A stretch of 64,000 bases of DNA from Blasia pusilla (GCA_050084515.1 CM114274.1:1736001-1800000); one strand, 5' to 3'; positions 34,050 to 46,472 are shown, counted from the first letter of the stretch. Numbers and translations: made by a program. The notes: generated by a model not told the origin, from the sequence alone.

Positions 34050-34860
34050 TACCCGGAGGAGGGTATTCGAGTGTTAGATCTCTTTGGAGAGATTAGCACC
34101 GGGTTATTTGATGTTTTGCAGGCAGGAGTGCGAGTACAACAGTACATGTATGTGGAGAGTGATGATGTTGCAAGGCGCATCTCACTACGACATGTGGCGT
34201 AGTTACGCCTACGTTTTCCCAACTTATTGTCTGCGTCTGCGGTACAGGGATATCAGAGTTTCCTACCAAGGGATATTTTGTTGCTCGCGGCGTAGGACTT
34301 AGAGCGGTTAGGGACCATGGATTTGGTCATTTCCGATTGGCCATGTTAGGGCCAATCGAGTGCTGGAAGAGGCAACGGGTTGGCTGACACTCGGTCCAGG
34401 TTATTTTGGGAGATGTTGAGGGTCTTACGGCAGTTGTAGGAGCACCAGTCTCGTTCTCCAGCCTACATTCTGGAGAATGTGCCGATCTAAGGAGACTCCA
34501 GGTCACGGGTGGTGACGAGTGCATGCCTGGATTGGCCTAGTAGTGTTCTTGGATGCGGCGAGTGTAGGTTCTAGAGCCCATCGCCTGCGTCTATGGTGGA
34601 CCAACTTGGTGCCCCATGCGGTGTTACGAAGGGCGTACGCGAGAGTGGAGCGCCCCTCCCATTTGTTAGTGGATTCCATTATGGATCCAGGTCCTCACTC
34701 ACAAGCAATGAGGCACGATGATTGACCACCGTTGATTGTGGTTAACAGGGTAGGCAGGCCGTAGGTAGCCTTTCCCACGTTTGTGAGTTTTCCCGCTTCC
34801 TCTGCATACAAGGAGGCCGGTCATGGCTTGGTTTGGGATGACCAGGTTCAGAGGTTGGGG
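34050..34860 (+). pseudogene. Ty3-embedded DNMT3/DRM-like cytosine-5 methyltransferase, 5' part
   Basis: In reading order: motif I V-L-D-L-F-G-E-I-S-T-G-L, motif IV V-I-S-D-W-P-C followed by a stop (catalytic Pro-Cys present), motif VI Y-I-L-E-N-V-P, and after one frameshift V-G-S-R-A-H-R-L-R-L-W-W-T-N-L, the DNMT3/DRM-like segment, then F-P-T-F-V-S-F-P and L-V-W-D. It would transfer methyl groups to cytosine C5. About seven stops are present. Copy B interrupts it after the codons AGG TTG GGG at 34852-34860, and the domain resumes in frame at 46473. Its position ahead of reverse transcriptase shows it was part of the retrotransposon. Confidence 0.85.
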
Positions 34861-35404
34861 GGCTCGTATTCTGGCTGGAGAGAGTTAGAGAGGAGAGGAA
34901 GAGAGGAAGAGAGGAGAGTCTCTCATAAAAAAAAGGGGCCAAATCCGCCTCCTCTCTTCAAAATTTTTGACATATTTGAAAAAAAAAATTGCTTTCAAAT
35001 TCATGAAATCTTTAGAAGAGAGTATGTAGTGGTCCACATTCGGGCCTAAAGAAACCTCCTTTTTCCACACGGGAGAAAAACAAGTAGACATCAAAAGACC
35101 ACTACAAACATTTTTCCATCACTCTCCATGCGAGCCTAATTTTCTTCACATTGCTTGTCACAGTCTACAATAAGCTGTGCCCAGGGGTATTTTTGTTGGA
35201 GGACCATTGGCAAAAAATTTGACCAGAAGTAGCAATCTCATCTCAATGAAAGGTTCAAATAAAGACCAACTTTGTGAAATGTGAACACATGAGACGATAA
35301 TTGAACCAAAAGATTGTTAGCTGTTTGGAGTAAAGAGGAACGGCTGTCCCTTCATTCAGATCCTAAATTTGAGAAACGGAGAAGCTGTCGGAATTTTACA
35401 AGTT

Positions 35405-36412
35405 GCAACTCTTGCAACCCGTCGGAATCATATGGCTTGCACCCCTTGCAAGCAAACTCACCATAACAAAGGAAAGATTTTGAGAAGTGATTCATTCCAC
35501 CCTGCACCCACGAAAATCCAAGTGTGTTTGGGAATCCGAAATGGCAATCCGACAGATTATAGGAATCCAGCACGTCTTAGAATAGAAAAGAATCCTAAGA
35601 GTGGTTTCACGATACTAGGGAAACCAGCCAAAAGTGAAGAAGCGCGCCACAATGCCTCACAGTTTGGTTTCATAGGGAAAGAGTCCAATCACTCAAGCAG
35701 CTAACCTGTCGGAATCCCACAGCTTGCCTGGAAATGGTTGAAAAGTTGCAGTGGTCAAAAAGTGAAAAGTTGCAACCCGTCGGAATCAAACGGGTTGCAA
35801 AATAAACATTCTGAGTAGTTAGACAAACACAATCGACAAGTCCAACAAAATATTCATCAAACTTTTACAAGCACCATTATCGTTTGAAAAAATCTCATCC
35901 TTTATTACATCCGAAGGAAGCTCGGAAATGGGTATAGATCTAGTCTATCATTTTTTCAGCCTCGTCATCTACAAATTTACTCCTAACTCTCCTAGGTTTC
36001 TGTACAAAAGGAATATCCTGAGATACAAGTGATTCCTCTGGCCGATTGATAATGGTCCCATGTAACCTGATTTGAGTCCCACCGCCTTCCTCGACAGTAT
36101 ATCTTGTACGCTCTACAATGTGACATCCATCCAGTATCAATATGTGCTCAGTCCTTGGAAATACCATCATGGAAATCCATCAGGTAGTAGGAATCCAACA
36201 CGTCTTAGAGAAGAGAACAAGCATACGCCTTGTTTGACGATACTAGGGGAAGGTGCCAAAGTGAAGAAGCCCGCGAGAATGCCTCTAAAGTTGGACTAAC
36301 ACGGAAAGAGTCCGATCACTCACGCAGCCAACCTGTCGGAATCCGGCAGGTTGCGTGGAAGTGCAGTGGTTAAAAAGTGAAAATTTGCAAGCCATAGAAA
36401 TCCGACGGGTTG
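35405..36412. repeat. 3' palindromes and duplicated module, copy B
   Basis: Decayed palindromes occur near 35413, 35705, 35774, 36329 and 36385, set in the two direct-repeat units (about 35530-35935 and 36150-36565). Here half sites such as GCAACCCGTCGGAATC next to AAACGGGTTGC are common. The spacers contain GCCTGGAAATGGTT and AAAAGTTGCAGTGG. Confidence 0.75.
35940..36170 (-). CDS. Small 3' ORF of the transposon, copy B (open, 76 codons)
   Basis: Reads M-M-V-F-P-R-T-E-H-I-L-I-L-D-G-C-H, then G-G-G-T-Q-I-R-L-H-G-T, ending R-S-K-F-V-D-D-E-A-E-K-M-I-D. It is the least damaged of three homologues (A 8990-9255, C 50532-50830). No known domain is apparent. Because its acidic end resembles the frame following the methyltransferase exon, I think it is a duplicated terminal exon rather than a separate gene. 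Whether it is expressed is unknown. Confidence 0.35.
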   Translation of the reverse strand: MMVFPRTEHILILDGCHIVERTRYTVEEGGGTQIRLHGTIINRPEESLVSQDIPFVQKPRRVRSKFVDDEAEKMID

Positions 36413-37302
36413 CAAAATAAACTCTCGAAGTACATAGACAATCACATTCGACAAGACCAAAAAAGAGATTCAGCAAAATTTTACAAACACCATCATGGTT
36501 CGAAAAAATATTATCCTTTATTACATCCGAAAGAAGCTCGGAATTGTACATTTGATCTATTCTATGAATTCTTTTGCCTTATCATCAAATAAATCCCTAC
36601 TCCAAACGCTACAGTCAAGATGGGTCTTTGAGTTCTTTGAAGTCACTCGTGATCGTCCCAGAGCTCTTCCAGAATTACACTCGGCCTTGCCCTCCCGATT
36701 TTTGGAATCGTGGGAAGTGATGATGGTGTCACTACCAATGGTGGGTTTGGAACCGGAGCTCTCGGCTTCAAAGGAGAGTTGTACGCCCCAACTAGCCTAT
36801 TGTAATCTACCTTTGCCTCTTTGCAAAGGTCAAACAGTTCTTGCCTTCCCTTAAGGTAGAGAATGTTCCTGCCACTATGCGAGGCGCCTCTGATACACGC
36901 CCCTGAAAGGCCCACTAAGCCGAACACCAAGTCACCCGGCCTTGAACAGAGCTTGATGAGCGTTTGCATCAGGACTGGCGACTTTTCCCTTCCTCCAAGC
37001 AAGGGGGTACCGTCTTGCATGTAAATTCCCAGGGGGGAATTGTATAAACTATCTAAGCTGTACCGATCGGAGCATGGATCCACAGGATCCTGGATCTTAA
37101 ACAATTGGAAGTTGTGCTCGGGCCGAACAAAGCAGTAAAGATAGGAGTGGTCCATCTGTAAAGAAGCATGTTGGAAACAATGTCAGCAATAAGAAAGAGC
37201 TACTTGACCACTGGTCTACTCTCAATATGGTGACACAATGTGCAACACGTTCCCAAAGAAATTCGCTTAACCCCAGAGAACTTCTTTATAATCCTAACAT
37301 TG

Positions 37303-37625
37303 GAGCAACCTATCGGAGTCCGATGGGTTGTTTTACAAGTGTTAGTGATTTTTTTGTCCATGAGCAACCCGTCAGAAGGCGACAGGTTGCTGGCTTAGAG
37401 CAGCCCATGGTTGGCTAAGAGCAACCCGTCGCTTTCGGACCGATTGCATCATTCTAGAAACACAAGGAAAAAGCATAAGCACTTGCAACCCGTCGGAACC
37501 CAACGAGTTGCATTCACCCAATGGAGACTTGCGGTAAATTTACAACCCGTCGCTTTCAGACAGATTGCACCACCGAAGTCTCCAGCTCAAACAATTCGAC
37601 GGGTTGCATGCAGAGATGCAACCCG
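37303..37625. repeat. Palindrome array inside intron 3, copy B
   Basis: About five copies lie in the 510-bp intron 37156-37665, with the same centre variants (GAAGGC, CTTTCGG) and GAGCAGCCCATG spacers as the intron 3 array of copy A. Confidence 0.85.
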
Positions 37626-39745
37626 TCAGAGAAAGAAAATTTGGATATGGATTTAGAGCCCTTACCCGGATTTGACTCGTCACGGATCGGAGTGGGTACT
37701 CGTTCTTGATGATCCACGATTGTGCCGTCCTCCACTTCAGCGCCCTCTTGACGCACTGCAGGTTGAAGAGCTCATCCTTGCTCCCTCTTGTCAAAACTAA
37801 GAAACAACCCCTGTCACAGAGATAAGCGTCTCCAAAGGAAAACAGGAGCGCAATCTGGTCATAAGAAAGAGGGACATTCCAGTCTAGGACCCCGTCGGAC
37901 GGATTCTCGTCCCACAAGCGCAACCCCGAGGGCAAACCAGCGACAAGGAGATCCACCGCCACCTCTTTGACCTCCCCATGGACCGTCCAGGGAGCGTGCC
38001 CGTTTCGTTGAAGCTTCCGTCCCAACGTTGTCAATTTATCGATGGCGGGTGTTGACGCTTGGGAACTGAAACTTTTCAGCTCATCCAGAAGATTCGTGGA
38101 GTGAATGATGACGCTTGTCCGGGTCGTTGTTTCTCTATATCTTCCCAAGGATGATGGAGTGTATTCCACATCGTGGTCTTCTCCCTAGGACAACCCTGGC
38201 GCCTCTCGCTTCCGCTTCTCCCGAGTCTACGGTTGGCTTGTTGGGGTCTCTATTACCTCAAACTCCGGTGGAGTTTCTTTTGCAGAGGACCTGGTCCGAC
38301 CCTCTCTCCCCGCTTGCCCGGACGATTATGGCTCTCGCCTTGAATTTTCAGCCTCTCTTTGGGAAGACTCGGCCTTGGAATTCTTCGATCCCCTTGCCTT
38401 GGCTTTGAGACCCGTTGTAGATTTTTCCTTCGCGGTGACGACCTTGGACACCAACTTCGCTGTCTCGAGGGCTTGCTCCTCCACATCTCCTTCAAAAAAG
38501 TCTTCAGGCTGCACAAAATTGGGGATGTCGTCCCTACCTGCGGCCACTGCATCATAGAGCACGCGTAGATATTTCTCAGTTATGTCCTCAGGGTCGTTGT
38601 AGTCCATCCAGATCGGGAAATTCTCCACCTCCCAATCGGACATGCTTTGAGCCATCTCCATGTCGTACATGGAAAATATCTCTCCATCAGGCGAAGAAGC
38701 CCACAATTTGCAGGCTGCTGGTATTTTTTGCCATGTACCTCCATTCTTACAATGGACGAGGTACCTGAACATCATGCGTTGGGCAGCTCTTAGTCGAGAT
38801 GCATTGGCCGCCTTCTCTTTAAGATCTCGCTTCTTCTTTGCGAAATCCCTTTTCTTCGCCTCTATTTCTTCATCAAGGTCTGCCTGAGGGAGGATGCGAT
38901 CCTTGAACATCGTCCTAAAACCTGGGTTTTTTATGGGCTTGTCCCGCATGTCATCCAGCCAAAGTTCAAAATCTTCAACACTCTCTAGGTTTTCTTCCTC
39001 TAGAACTAGCTCTATTATTTTCAGCTCCGCTTGGAGACCCACGAGCATGGTCCACCCGAGAAGCCGCAACGCGTCCCAGAATGACCATTCACGGAGCCAG
39101 TGGGAGATCACTGGATCAGAGATACCCTGAGGATGGTGTGCCGCCCTCTTTTGGGCCTCCGTGCCCTCGAGACTGATTTTCATCGGTCGGATTCTCCTAA
39201 AATTTGAAATTCTAGATATGGCAGATCGATGCACGCGATCGAGAGACACTTTCTCTCCAATCCGACCCTGCGGATCTTCATCCCTCTTCTGCTGGCGCTT
39301 GATTATCGCCTTCAACTCCTTGTAGAAATCGGGGCCAAGTTCTGGGGTGAAAATGGCGATGTAGCGCTGCATCTTGCTTTCCGTGTACTTCGTAGCTGCA
39401 GATACTGCAGCTTGAATGAACTTAGCACGTTGAGACACAGACACTTTCTCCCTCCGCTCCAGCTCCAATGCAGCGCTCTTCTTGGCGGCATGTATCTTCG
39501 ACCAGCAAAGAATTGTCACGGCTGCATCTTGGGAAATAAATGTATTTGCCCAAGTCTTTTTTTTTATTTGAGCATTCTTTGCCAGCATCTCATTTACAAG
39601 AGCTGCCCAAGAATCCCTTGTACTATGCCGGGTGCGTCGTTAGCACTTTCTTCACTCGATCGCAATCTTGGATCCAGTGGTGGGTGACATTCCCCTCCGA
39701 TACAATCATGCACATCCAAACTCAATATAAGAAATTTTGCATGGG

Positions 39746-40412
39746 TTCCTGCAACCCGTCGGACTCTGACAGGTCGTCACAGCTCATGGTCGGAATGGTA
39801 GCTACAAGCTAAATTTTGCAACCCATCGGAGCTAAATTTTGCAACCCATCGGATTGCATTCTGATTCGTGATTTCCTGGTTTCAACCTGTCGAACTCCGA
39901 CGGGTTGTCATATAATTTGTATTTAGAGATTGGTCTCCGCGAGAAATGTGAACATATCAACACGTCGGAGTCCGAAAGGTTGCGCAATTTCAATTAAAGC
40001 TGCAATTTGACGCCAAAAATCTAGCTCCCCTACTCCGATCACCTCCTTGTGTCGGCGAATGCAACCTGTCAGACTCTGACAAGTTGCTTTTGGCCAAAAA
40101 CATCCAAAAGCAGATGCCAGTCAAGCAACTCGTCGGACTCCGACGAGTTGCTTTCTTCCAAAAACATCCAAAAATAGCGGCCAATTGAGCAACTCATCAG
40201 ACTCAGACGAGTTGTTGTTGGCCAAAAACATCCTAAATCAGTGGTCAGTCAAACAACTCGTCAGACTCCGAGGAGTTGCTTTCGGCCAAAAACATCCTAA
40301 ACCAGTGGTGAGTCGAACAACTCGTCGGATTGCAACGAGTTGCTTTCGGCCAAAAACATCCCAAAAATAGTGGCGAGTCAAACAACTTGTCGGAGTCCGA
40401 CGGTTTGCAGCA
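39746..40412. repeat. Palindrome array inside intron 2, copy B
   Basis: Roughly ten copies, several near-perfect (for example near 40126, 40188, 40254, 40318 and 40384), spaced about 64 bp. TTGGCCAAAAACATCC spacers match in reverse the intron 2 spacers of copy A. Arms drift mainly at CpG (CTCG, CCTG, CCCA). Confidence 0.9.
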
Positions 40413-41878
40413 AGAGGAAACTTACGTGTTGATGGCATGCATGGCCATCTCCATCGTCGCCATGTGATGAGGGTATGGATGTAGCACGACTGCCTTCACG
40501 CAAAAATGCGCCTCCAATGAGTTTGGGTGCTCCTCTGCAAATTGGGTCCACGCCATGAACCTATGGTTTCCATCCCAGATGAAGAAATACACGTTCTGCA
40601 TCCAGCTGAATTCCGTCCCCTCAATCACCCTTCTGAATTCCTGATCTCTTATCCTCCGGAATGTGTCGAGCGCTTCCAAGTCCTCCTCCATAACCAGCGC
40701 TTGGGTTCCATGTTCATTGTAAGGCTGAACATAGAACGGAGGGAAGTTGTCGACATAGGATGCTGTCGCTGCCGATTGTTTTTGTTTCGCAATATCCTCG
40801 TCAGACTGAATTTCGCAGACGTACTCCATTGTTCACAATCGGAAAAGTGGAATTCTCGGGGCGTTCTGGCCCTCCATCAGTGCCATCTGCTTTACCACCT
40901 GTCACAACACGGACTAGGTCAATAATCTACACTGAATTGCCAATGAATTGCAACATGGGCCTTCACATAACTCAAAGAACAAAGATCGTATCTTACCCGC
41001 TCGAAGATTGGGTCGGTGTCTTGGCCAGCCAACTGCTCTAGGACAGCAGCTGGCAAGTCCATTGGAAACTCGTCGATAGAGGTTGATTTCTTTTTCCGGG
41101 CTTAGAGACGAGGAAGACCGCTCTCCTGCTTCTTCAGCGATGTCCACCATCTCCACGCTGGCGGTCCTCATGACCTCATTGTCCGTCACTTGAACTGCGG
41201 CCATTTCCGCTATATTGATTGTGTCCTCGGACTTCACCGGGGACATTTCCTGCATCTCAACACTTTCGATTGGACGGGCCGGGCTTTCTTCAATGGCAAT
41301 CTCTTTTTCCCTCCGAGCTTTTGCCAATTCTGCTCTTCTCATCGACCCGTCCAGACGCTTCTTTTCATGCTTTTCGTCGGCGATCTTTTTCTTCAAGGCC
41401 TGGGACGCCTCAGCCTCTGCGTCATGTTTTTTGAGCGCCTCCTTTACACGTTTTGCAAGAAGCTCTTGCTTGTGCATCTCCGCTTCCCTTTCCCGCTCCT
41501 CGATTTCTTGCTGCCTTAACTCATTGGCCGAACAAGGCCCTGGAGATGGTGACGCAGCAATGCTCATGGACTTCAGAGTGAAGCTCCCACCCTTGCTTCC
41601 TTGAGTTTTTTATTCCTCATTGTTCTCAAAAATGCCTCCTACGGACAAGGAAATTGCTCTCTATGCATGATGAGACGCCTCGAGGAGTCACCTTGCTGAT
41701 GTCGCGATGAGTCGCCTTGATGAGTAGCTCGAATCGTCTCGCGATTGTTTGCTCGAATTGTCTCGAGATCGTTCGCTCGAATCGTTGTGTAAAGCGCCCC
41801 TTGGTATCTAGTCAACTGCTACGTGGAAGAGCAATTGAGATCACGAAACGAAAAACCAGAAATGATCGAACCCTTGCC

Positions 41879-41886
41879 TATTTATA
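41879..41886 (-). promoter_or_regulatory. TATA box of the ParB-methyltransferase gene, copy B
   Basis: TATAAATA on the minus strand, 259 bp upstream of the ATG at 41620. It is conserved with 3198-3205 in copy A. Confidence 0.75.
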
Positions 41887-41977
41887 CTTTTCGAGGCCGT
41901 TGGGCTGACAGTTGGGTCGCATCGTCACTCTGACGGCGACGTGGCGGCCGTTATGGAAGTCTGGACGTGAAAAACAC

Positions 41978-42770
41978 CAACCCGACGGCTCCGATGGGTT
42001 GCACGCTTCCCGCGGGTTCCAGGCATCCTTCCTCCTGGCAACCCGTCGGAGACTGACAGGTTGCGCGTCTCCGCTGTCTTCGGACAAGAACGCGAGGTAC
42101 CCGCGCAACCCGTCGGAAACCGGTGGGTTGCACGCTTCCCTCGTCTTGGGATAACAAGGTGGGCTACCCGCGCAACTCGTCGGAGGCTGACATGTTGCAC
42201 GCTTCCTTCATGTCAGCGTTACAGGGCGAGGCACTTGCGCAACCCATCTAAGGTCGACGGGTTGCGCGCCTCTTCCGTCTTCGGGCAAGAAGGCGCGGCA
42301 CCCGCGCAACTCGTCAGAGACCGACAGGTTGCACGCTTCCTTCATGTTAGCGTTACAAGGTGAGGCACTTGCGCAACTCGTCTGAAGCCGACCGGTTGCA
42401 CCCTTTGCTTATCTTGGGGTAATAGGCGAGGTACCAAGGAAATTCATCGGTTAGCGACAGGTTGCACGCTTTTCTATTCCTCGAGTAACAATGCGACAAC
42501 GAGGCAACCCATTGCAATCCGACGGGTCACAAGATCTACCCTGAGTTGGACAATCCTGAAAAAGTCCCCAACGATTGGTTGCCTTAGCACATGCAAGCAA
42601 TATCTCGTGTTTGATGCTAGAAAAATCGACTCAAAAGACCATTGGTCGGCAAGGAGAGGGTACCAACCCAACGGACTCGGACGGGTTCCAACAAATAGAA
42701 GTGGGTGCTTCGCAACCAACGTCTCTGATTCCCAAATTCTGCAACCCACCCGACTCCGACATGTTGCAAC
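41978..42770. repeat. Palindrome array in the divergent promoter, copy B
   Basis: About nine palindromes at roughly 65-bp spacing between 41978 and 42540 and two outliers near 42665 and 42742. They lie between the TATA box of the ParB gene and the transposase start at 42951. The spacers share TTGTCCGAAGACG (in reverse) with copy A. Copy number and positions differ from A. Confidence 0.88.
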
Positions 42771-42950
42771 AGAATTGAATCCATTGTGTGAGACATTCTC
42801 ACCTACCAAACTTCATCTTGTCAATCAAATTCTGTCAAGAGAATCTGAGTCCCTATTCACTATAAATTAAACATTCTCATTCTCATACCCATTCCCATTT
42901 TTATCATGATTCTTTTTCTCAGTCTCCTCCCGATGGAATCTTCTAGGAAT

Positions 42951-45900
42951 GGATAATTATGTGAAGCTCACTTGTGGCAGTCATCTAGCGGCCCTTCCTC
43001 AATCAGAAATCGTTTGATCGCAAGCTCGTGAGTCTTTCATAGCAATGGATGAAAATTTTCTCTCAGTTCAATTTCTTCTCCAAATTGGAACCATCTTTGT
43101 ATCCAAGGATGTTAGGGTGGACGGTACGGAGGACATAATAGGTGAGACAGTCCAGCCAGTGATTGCACACTGTAAAGTATGGAATCTCCTACCTCTAGCA
43201 AACGGTCAATACAGAGTTTACGGTTTGCCCCTGAATTCCTCTATTTCCCAAGTAGACGGTCGAGAATTTCCTAGTGCACCAAGCTCTACGTTTGCAACTC
43301 CTACCTTAGTAGATCCGGCATCGACTTCAACTTCACACGCTCGTAACAATGTTGTACTTCCTCAAAATATTCTGGATGTCATCAACCTTAGTGGATCTGT
43401 CGGACACCAACCGGGCCCTCTGTCCGCCTACTCGTTCCTCTTGCGAGTATCAGGCAATAGTTTGCTATCGTCTCTGGCCTTGAAAATGTTCAAGCACATT
43501 CTTGTCGACGACCTGCCGCCCACATACGATGGTAATTGCATTTTTTAGATGCCTCCACTTGCTGCTTCTACTCAAAAGAAAGATGGAGGACGCTTGAAGG
43601 GTATGGACTGAAAGTCGGATTGTCATCGATGGTGCACGCTTCAATGGACTAGTGCTTCAATTCCAGATGGTCCTTGGATTGTCTCCCGCCGCCAATGCGT
43701 TGGAGCCTTGGAGTGTAGAAGTCAAGCATGCCCGTATCTAGAGCGCAACGGGCGGGTCAATACATCGCAATTCCCCCCCAAGAATGCAGAAACTCCATAT
43801 GAGGTCGGTGCCACCATACCGCCGGGAGACCATCGGTGTCCTCATTGTGAGGCATCCCCTTTCTGCGTTGGAGCGTGTCCTCCATACATATTTTTCATTG
43901 TCCACGACTTGGGCTCCACGTCAGAGTACATAAGGTTGGCAGTTGATGTTGGCTTCCACACTCATCCTGTGACCGATGCAATTCAGATACACATCAAGGA
44001 GGATGTGGCGAAGAAAGTGGCCGAGGTCTACAGAAACTCTTCGGGTTCAAAGCCCGGAGTGATCAAGCTCACAATAGCATCACAAATTTATGAACAATTG
44101 CTTGGAATCCCTAGACAGGACGAGATCACAGCTGCTGAGGAGAAACAACTATGGGAAAATCTCGCATTTCTCGCTGATCGTGAATGCTTATGGAATTTGG
44201 TAAGTCAAATACAGATACTGGATGGAAAGACAGCCGAAATGGATGCCATTGCCAGAATCAAGGCCAACTCCAGATTTCCATTAATTCAGGGATGGTAGTT
44301 CATGGGCCAGGGAGGCAAAGGATCCAGGGCCTATATCTTCAAAATATCAATGACAGGTCCGTCGAGTGGCCTCAATCTTATAGATCGAATGAGGGAAGGG
44401 AAAGATCTTTACGGCAACTGGGTACGCTTTGATATTTGCTACAAAGTGCTGAACGGATGGTTGACAGTTGGTTCCGACAGGTAGCTTATTTCTTTGACTT
44501 CTAAGCTATTTTCGTTCCCTTCTCACACTCCCGTTGTTGCAAGGATTGAACATTCATGAAAATGCCCTCTCTCCCAACACAAGTGGAGAAGAAAGTGTTC
44601 ATTCCTCCTGGAGGTCATCAAAACCATGCCAAATAATTTCACTTGTGGAGGCATGCCAGCAAGACCAGGCAAGAGCAATGCTACAGTCGGCAGCATCCCA
44701 TATCTTCCTCACAAAAGGCATAACAAAAGGAAGGGGGCCTTCGATCTACGAGCTCTATGTCAGGGCGGCTGTGAGATCAGGTGATGAAAAACTCTATGTG
44801 GAAGCCTTCAACTGATGTGTAGCAAGAACTCCCCTCGAGCAAGATGTACACATTGGTGGGGATATTCGTGGGCGCGTTTCAAGACATCCCATACAGATGG
44901 TGGTAGAGCAGTCCGAGCGAGACTCGTGGAGACCAGATAAGTATCTTGACTTCAGGCACGTGAAGAGGCAGCATTGAGGAACGAATCCGGTGATTGATTT
45001 GGATGAGAAAATCACGCCGCCCAGGTATTCGGGGATCCCGGAGTGCTCCCAGATCCGTGATGGAGTAACTTCTCCAAAATCAGTGAATGTTTTATTTCGA
45101 AAGCCCTCCGTTGCTGGACGTTCGTAACATCTGGTCGCTGGGGTGGTTCAACAATATGGGATTCCGGTCATGGAGATGGATTGCAACCTGAAACAGTGGC
45201 ATATATCTCGGAGCAACCCTGGACGTGGATCCACTTGTAGGTCAGGATCTGATGGAATTAGGAGAGCATGTGGCACTTTCCTAAATAAGAACTGTACAAG
45301 GACTAAACGACCACTCCATGGGTTTTGGGGACTCAAAACCTTTGATTGTTTCATGAGGACCGGGGACCAATTGAAGTACTTCTTCTGCCCAAATGAATCT
45401 TGCGCTTTTCGGAAGTCTTATCCGCCTGCCATTGGAGCTCCGAGGAATACCCCCACGATTTGGCCCATCGCCGCAGGTACGAATTGCACTCAAGACGAAG
45501 TGGACAATCTTACAAGTGTCGGTTTCAGACTCGTAGATGGAGTAAGTTGAGAGCATGTTCGGATTACAGAGACCTTTGCATTTTGTATCCAACCCAAGAT
45601 TGATGTCAACATGTACCCGGAGAAGGTGGATGATCTCAATCCACTATTTCTCTTTGAGTCTAGAAATGGGATGAAGAGAAACAGAATGTGTAAGCCAACG
45701 GTGGAGAGAGCAAAGCGAATTGCATCAGCTCGGGAGGCAAAAATGGAGATCATCGCCACAAAAGATGTTTAGAGTGGCAATGGAATAGGAAGGATGTATT
45801 AGGTTAGGAACAACACTGTAAATTCAAGTGTCACAGGGATGTATGTGGTGCACATCTATTGCTTTCCCACATGTTCATGTGATGACTTTGTCCAAAGAGA

Positions 45901-46045
45901 GACAAGTGGGAAAAGGTATTTCCCTTGTAAGCATATGTATTATGTGTTGCTCGTAGTTTTAAGAGAGTCGGAGGTAGGAGTAGGAATCCACCAACCAATT
46001 CTGTCCCTCACAGAAAGAAGAAGTATTTTAAACAAACCACTTTGA
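42951..46045 (+). pseudogene. SWIM zinc-finger MULE-like transposase, copy B (core retained)
   Basis: Starts M-D-N-Y-V-K at 42951, the position shared with A. After an open stretch 43045-43548 come a Cys/His-rich region at 43700-43975 (C-x4-C...C-P-H-C...H-T-H-P-V) resembling WRKY-GCM1 DNA-binding fingers of MULE transposases, a helical part, then 44300-45500, present in B only, which should hold the DDE core but is too damaged for me to place the acidic residues. At 45872-45934 C-S-C-D-D-F-V...F-P-C-K-H is a complete SWIM finger. The frame closes at 46045. Stops and frameshifts exceed ten. Probable role: cutting and joining element ends in the nucleus. Confidence 0.7.
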
Positions 46046-46222
46046 GGATGCAAAATGAGGTTTTAGATTGTACTTTCATTTTTCCAAAACCTTCACTTTG
46101 AGCTTGAACTCTATCCAGCCCAATGCAAATGATAGATTTTTTCTAGACCTTGGATGGAAAAAGTGATTGGTTCCACACTTATGATTCCACTGATTTTTCA
46201 GTTTTCTAAATTTTGTGCAATT

Positions 46223-46250
46223 TGTAACTCGTCGGACTCGGAGGGGTTGC
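46223..46250. repeat. Subterminal palindrome, copy B
   Basis: One decayed palindrome about 220 bp from the element end, equivalent to 97-123 in copy A. Confidence 0.65.
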
Positions 46251-46472
46251 CAAAATGTGGAAGAGGAAAAAAAAACTGTGGGAGTGCTTAAGAACTGAGC
46301 AGAAAAGTGCAAAAAAAGTGACACATGAAGTTTCCTCTCTTCAACCCAACGGAAACTCTCTTCAAATCGCAAGAAACTCTCTTCAAAAAAAAGTATCTCT
46401 TTCGGTTGAAGGTATTTTCCTCTCTCCTCTCTCCTCTCTTCCTCTCTTCCTCTCCTCTTACCGCACCTCCGT

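Larger units (their letters stand above)
36643..41620 (-). pseudogene. ParB-like / DNA methyltransferase-like fusion gene, copy B
   Basis: Exons 41620-40997, 40898-40426, ~39707-37666 and 37155-36643. Exon 1 is a coiled coil (E-I-E-E-R-E-R-E-A-E) with frameshifts near the start and end. Exon 2 is intact (473 nt, as in A), with D-G-N-H-R-F-M-A-W near 40560, the ParB/Srx-type signature. Exon 3 contains a 420-codon open frame (39588-38326), then after a frame change the methyltransferase-like core V-D-L-L-V-A-G-L-P-S-G at about 37950, where catalytic D-P-P-Y would be. Exon 4 is open (171 codons): G-T-P-L-L-G-G-R-E-K-S-P, D-L-V-F-G-L-V-G-L-S-G (G-loop-like), L-Y-L-K-G-R-Q-E-L-F. The exon 3 acceptor AG is AT (39708). 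The arrangement matches beta-class methyltransferases with ParB N-domain fusions known from prokaryotes and phages; catalysis looks lost. Function inferred only. Confidence 0.78.
34861..46472 (-). mobile_element. MULE-like DNA transposon with ParB-methyltransferase gene, copy B (complete)
   Basis: An 11,612-bp element inside the methyltransferase of a Ty3 retrotransposon. AGGTTGGGG (34852-34860) and AGGTTGGTG (46473-46481) flank it as a 9-bp target duplication with one mismatch. Removing the element and one copy restores the host reading frame, which fixes both borders. The ends carry inverted GA/CT tracts (34884-34920 against 46410-46460). Inside: ParB-methyltransferase gene leftward (41620-36643), transposase gene rightward (42951-46045), palindrome arrays and a duplicated 3' module. 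Nine-base duplication plus a SWIM-type transposase indicate the Mutator-like superfamily by inference. Confidence 0.85.

Noticed and set aside
36643-41620. MT-A70-type (METTL3-like) RNA methyltransferase as the identity of the C-terminal domain
   Set aside because: The domain retains a G-loop-like segment and G-x-P-L...E-K-S-P lead-in typical of prokaryotic DNA N6/N4 methyltransferases, and it is coupled to a ParB-like domain; no DPPW-type MT-A70 signature is seen.
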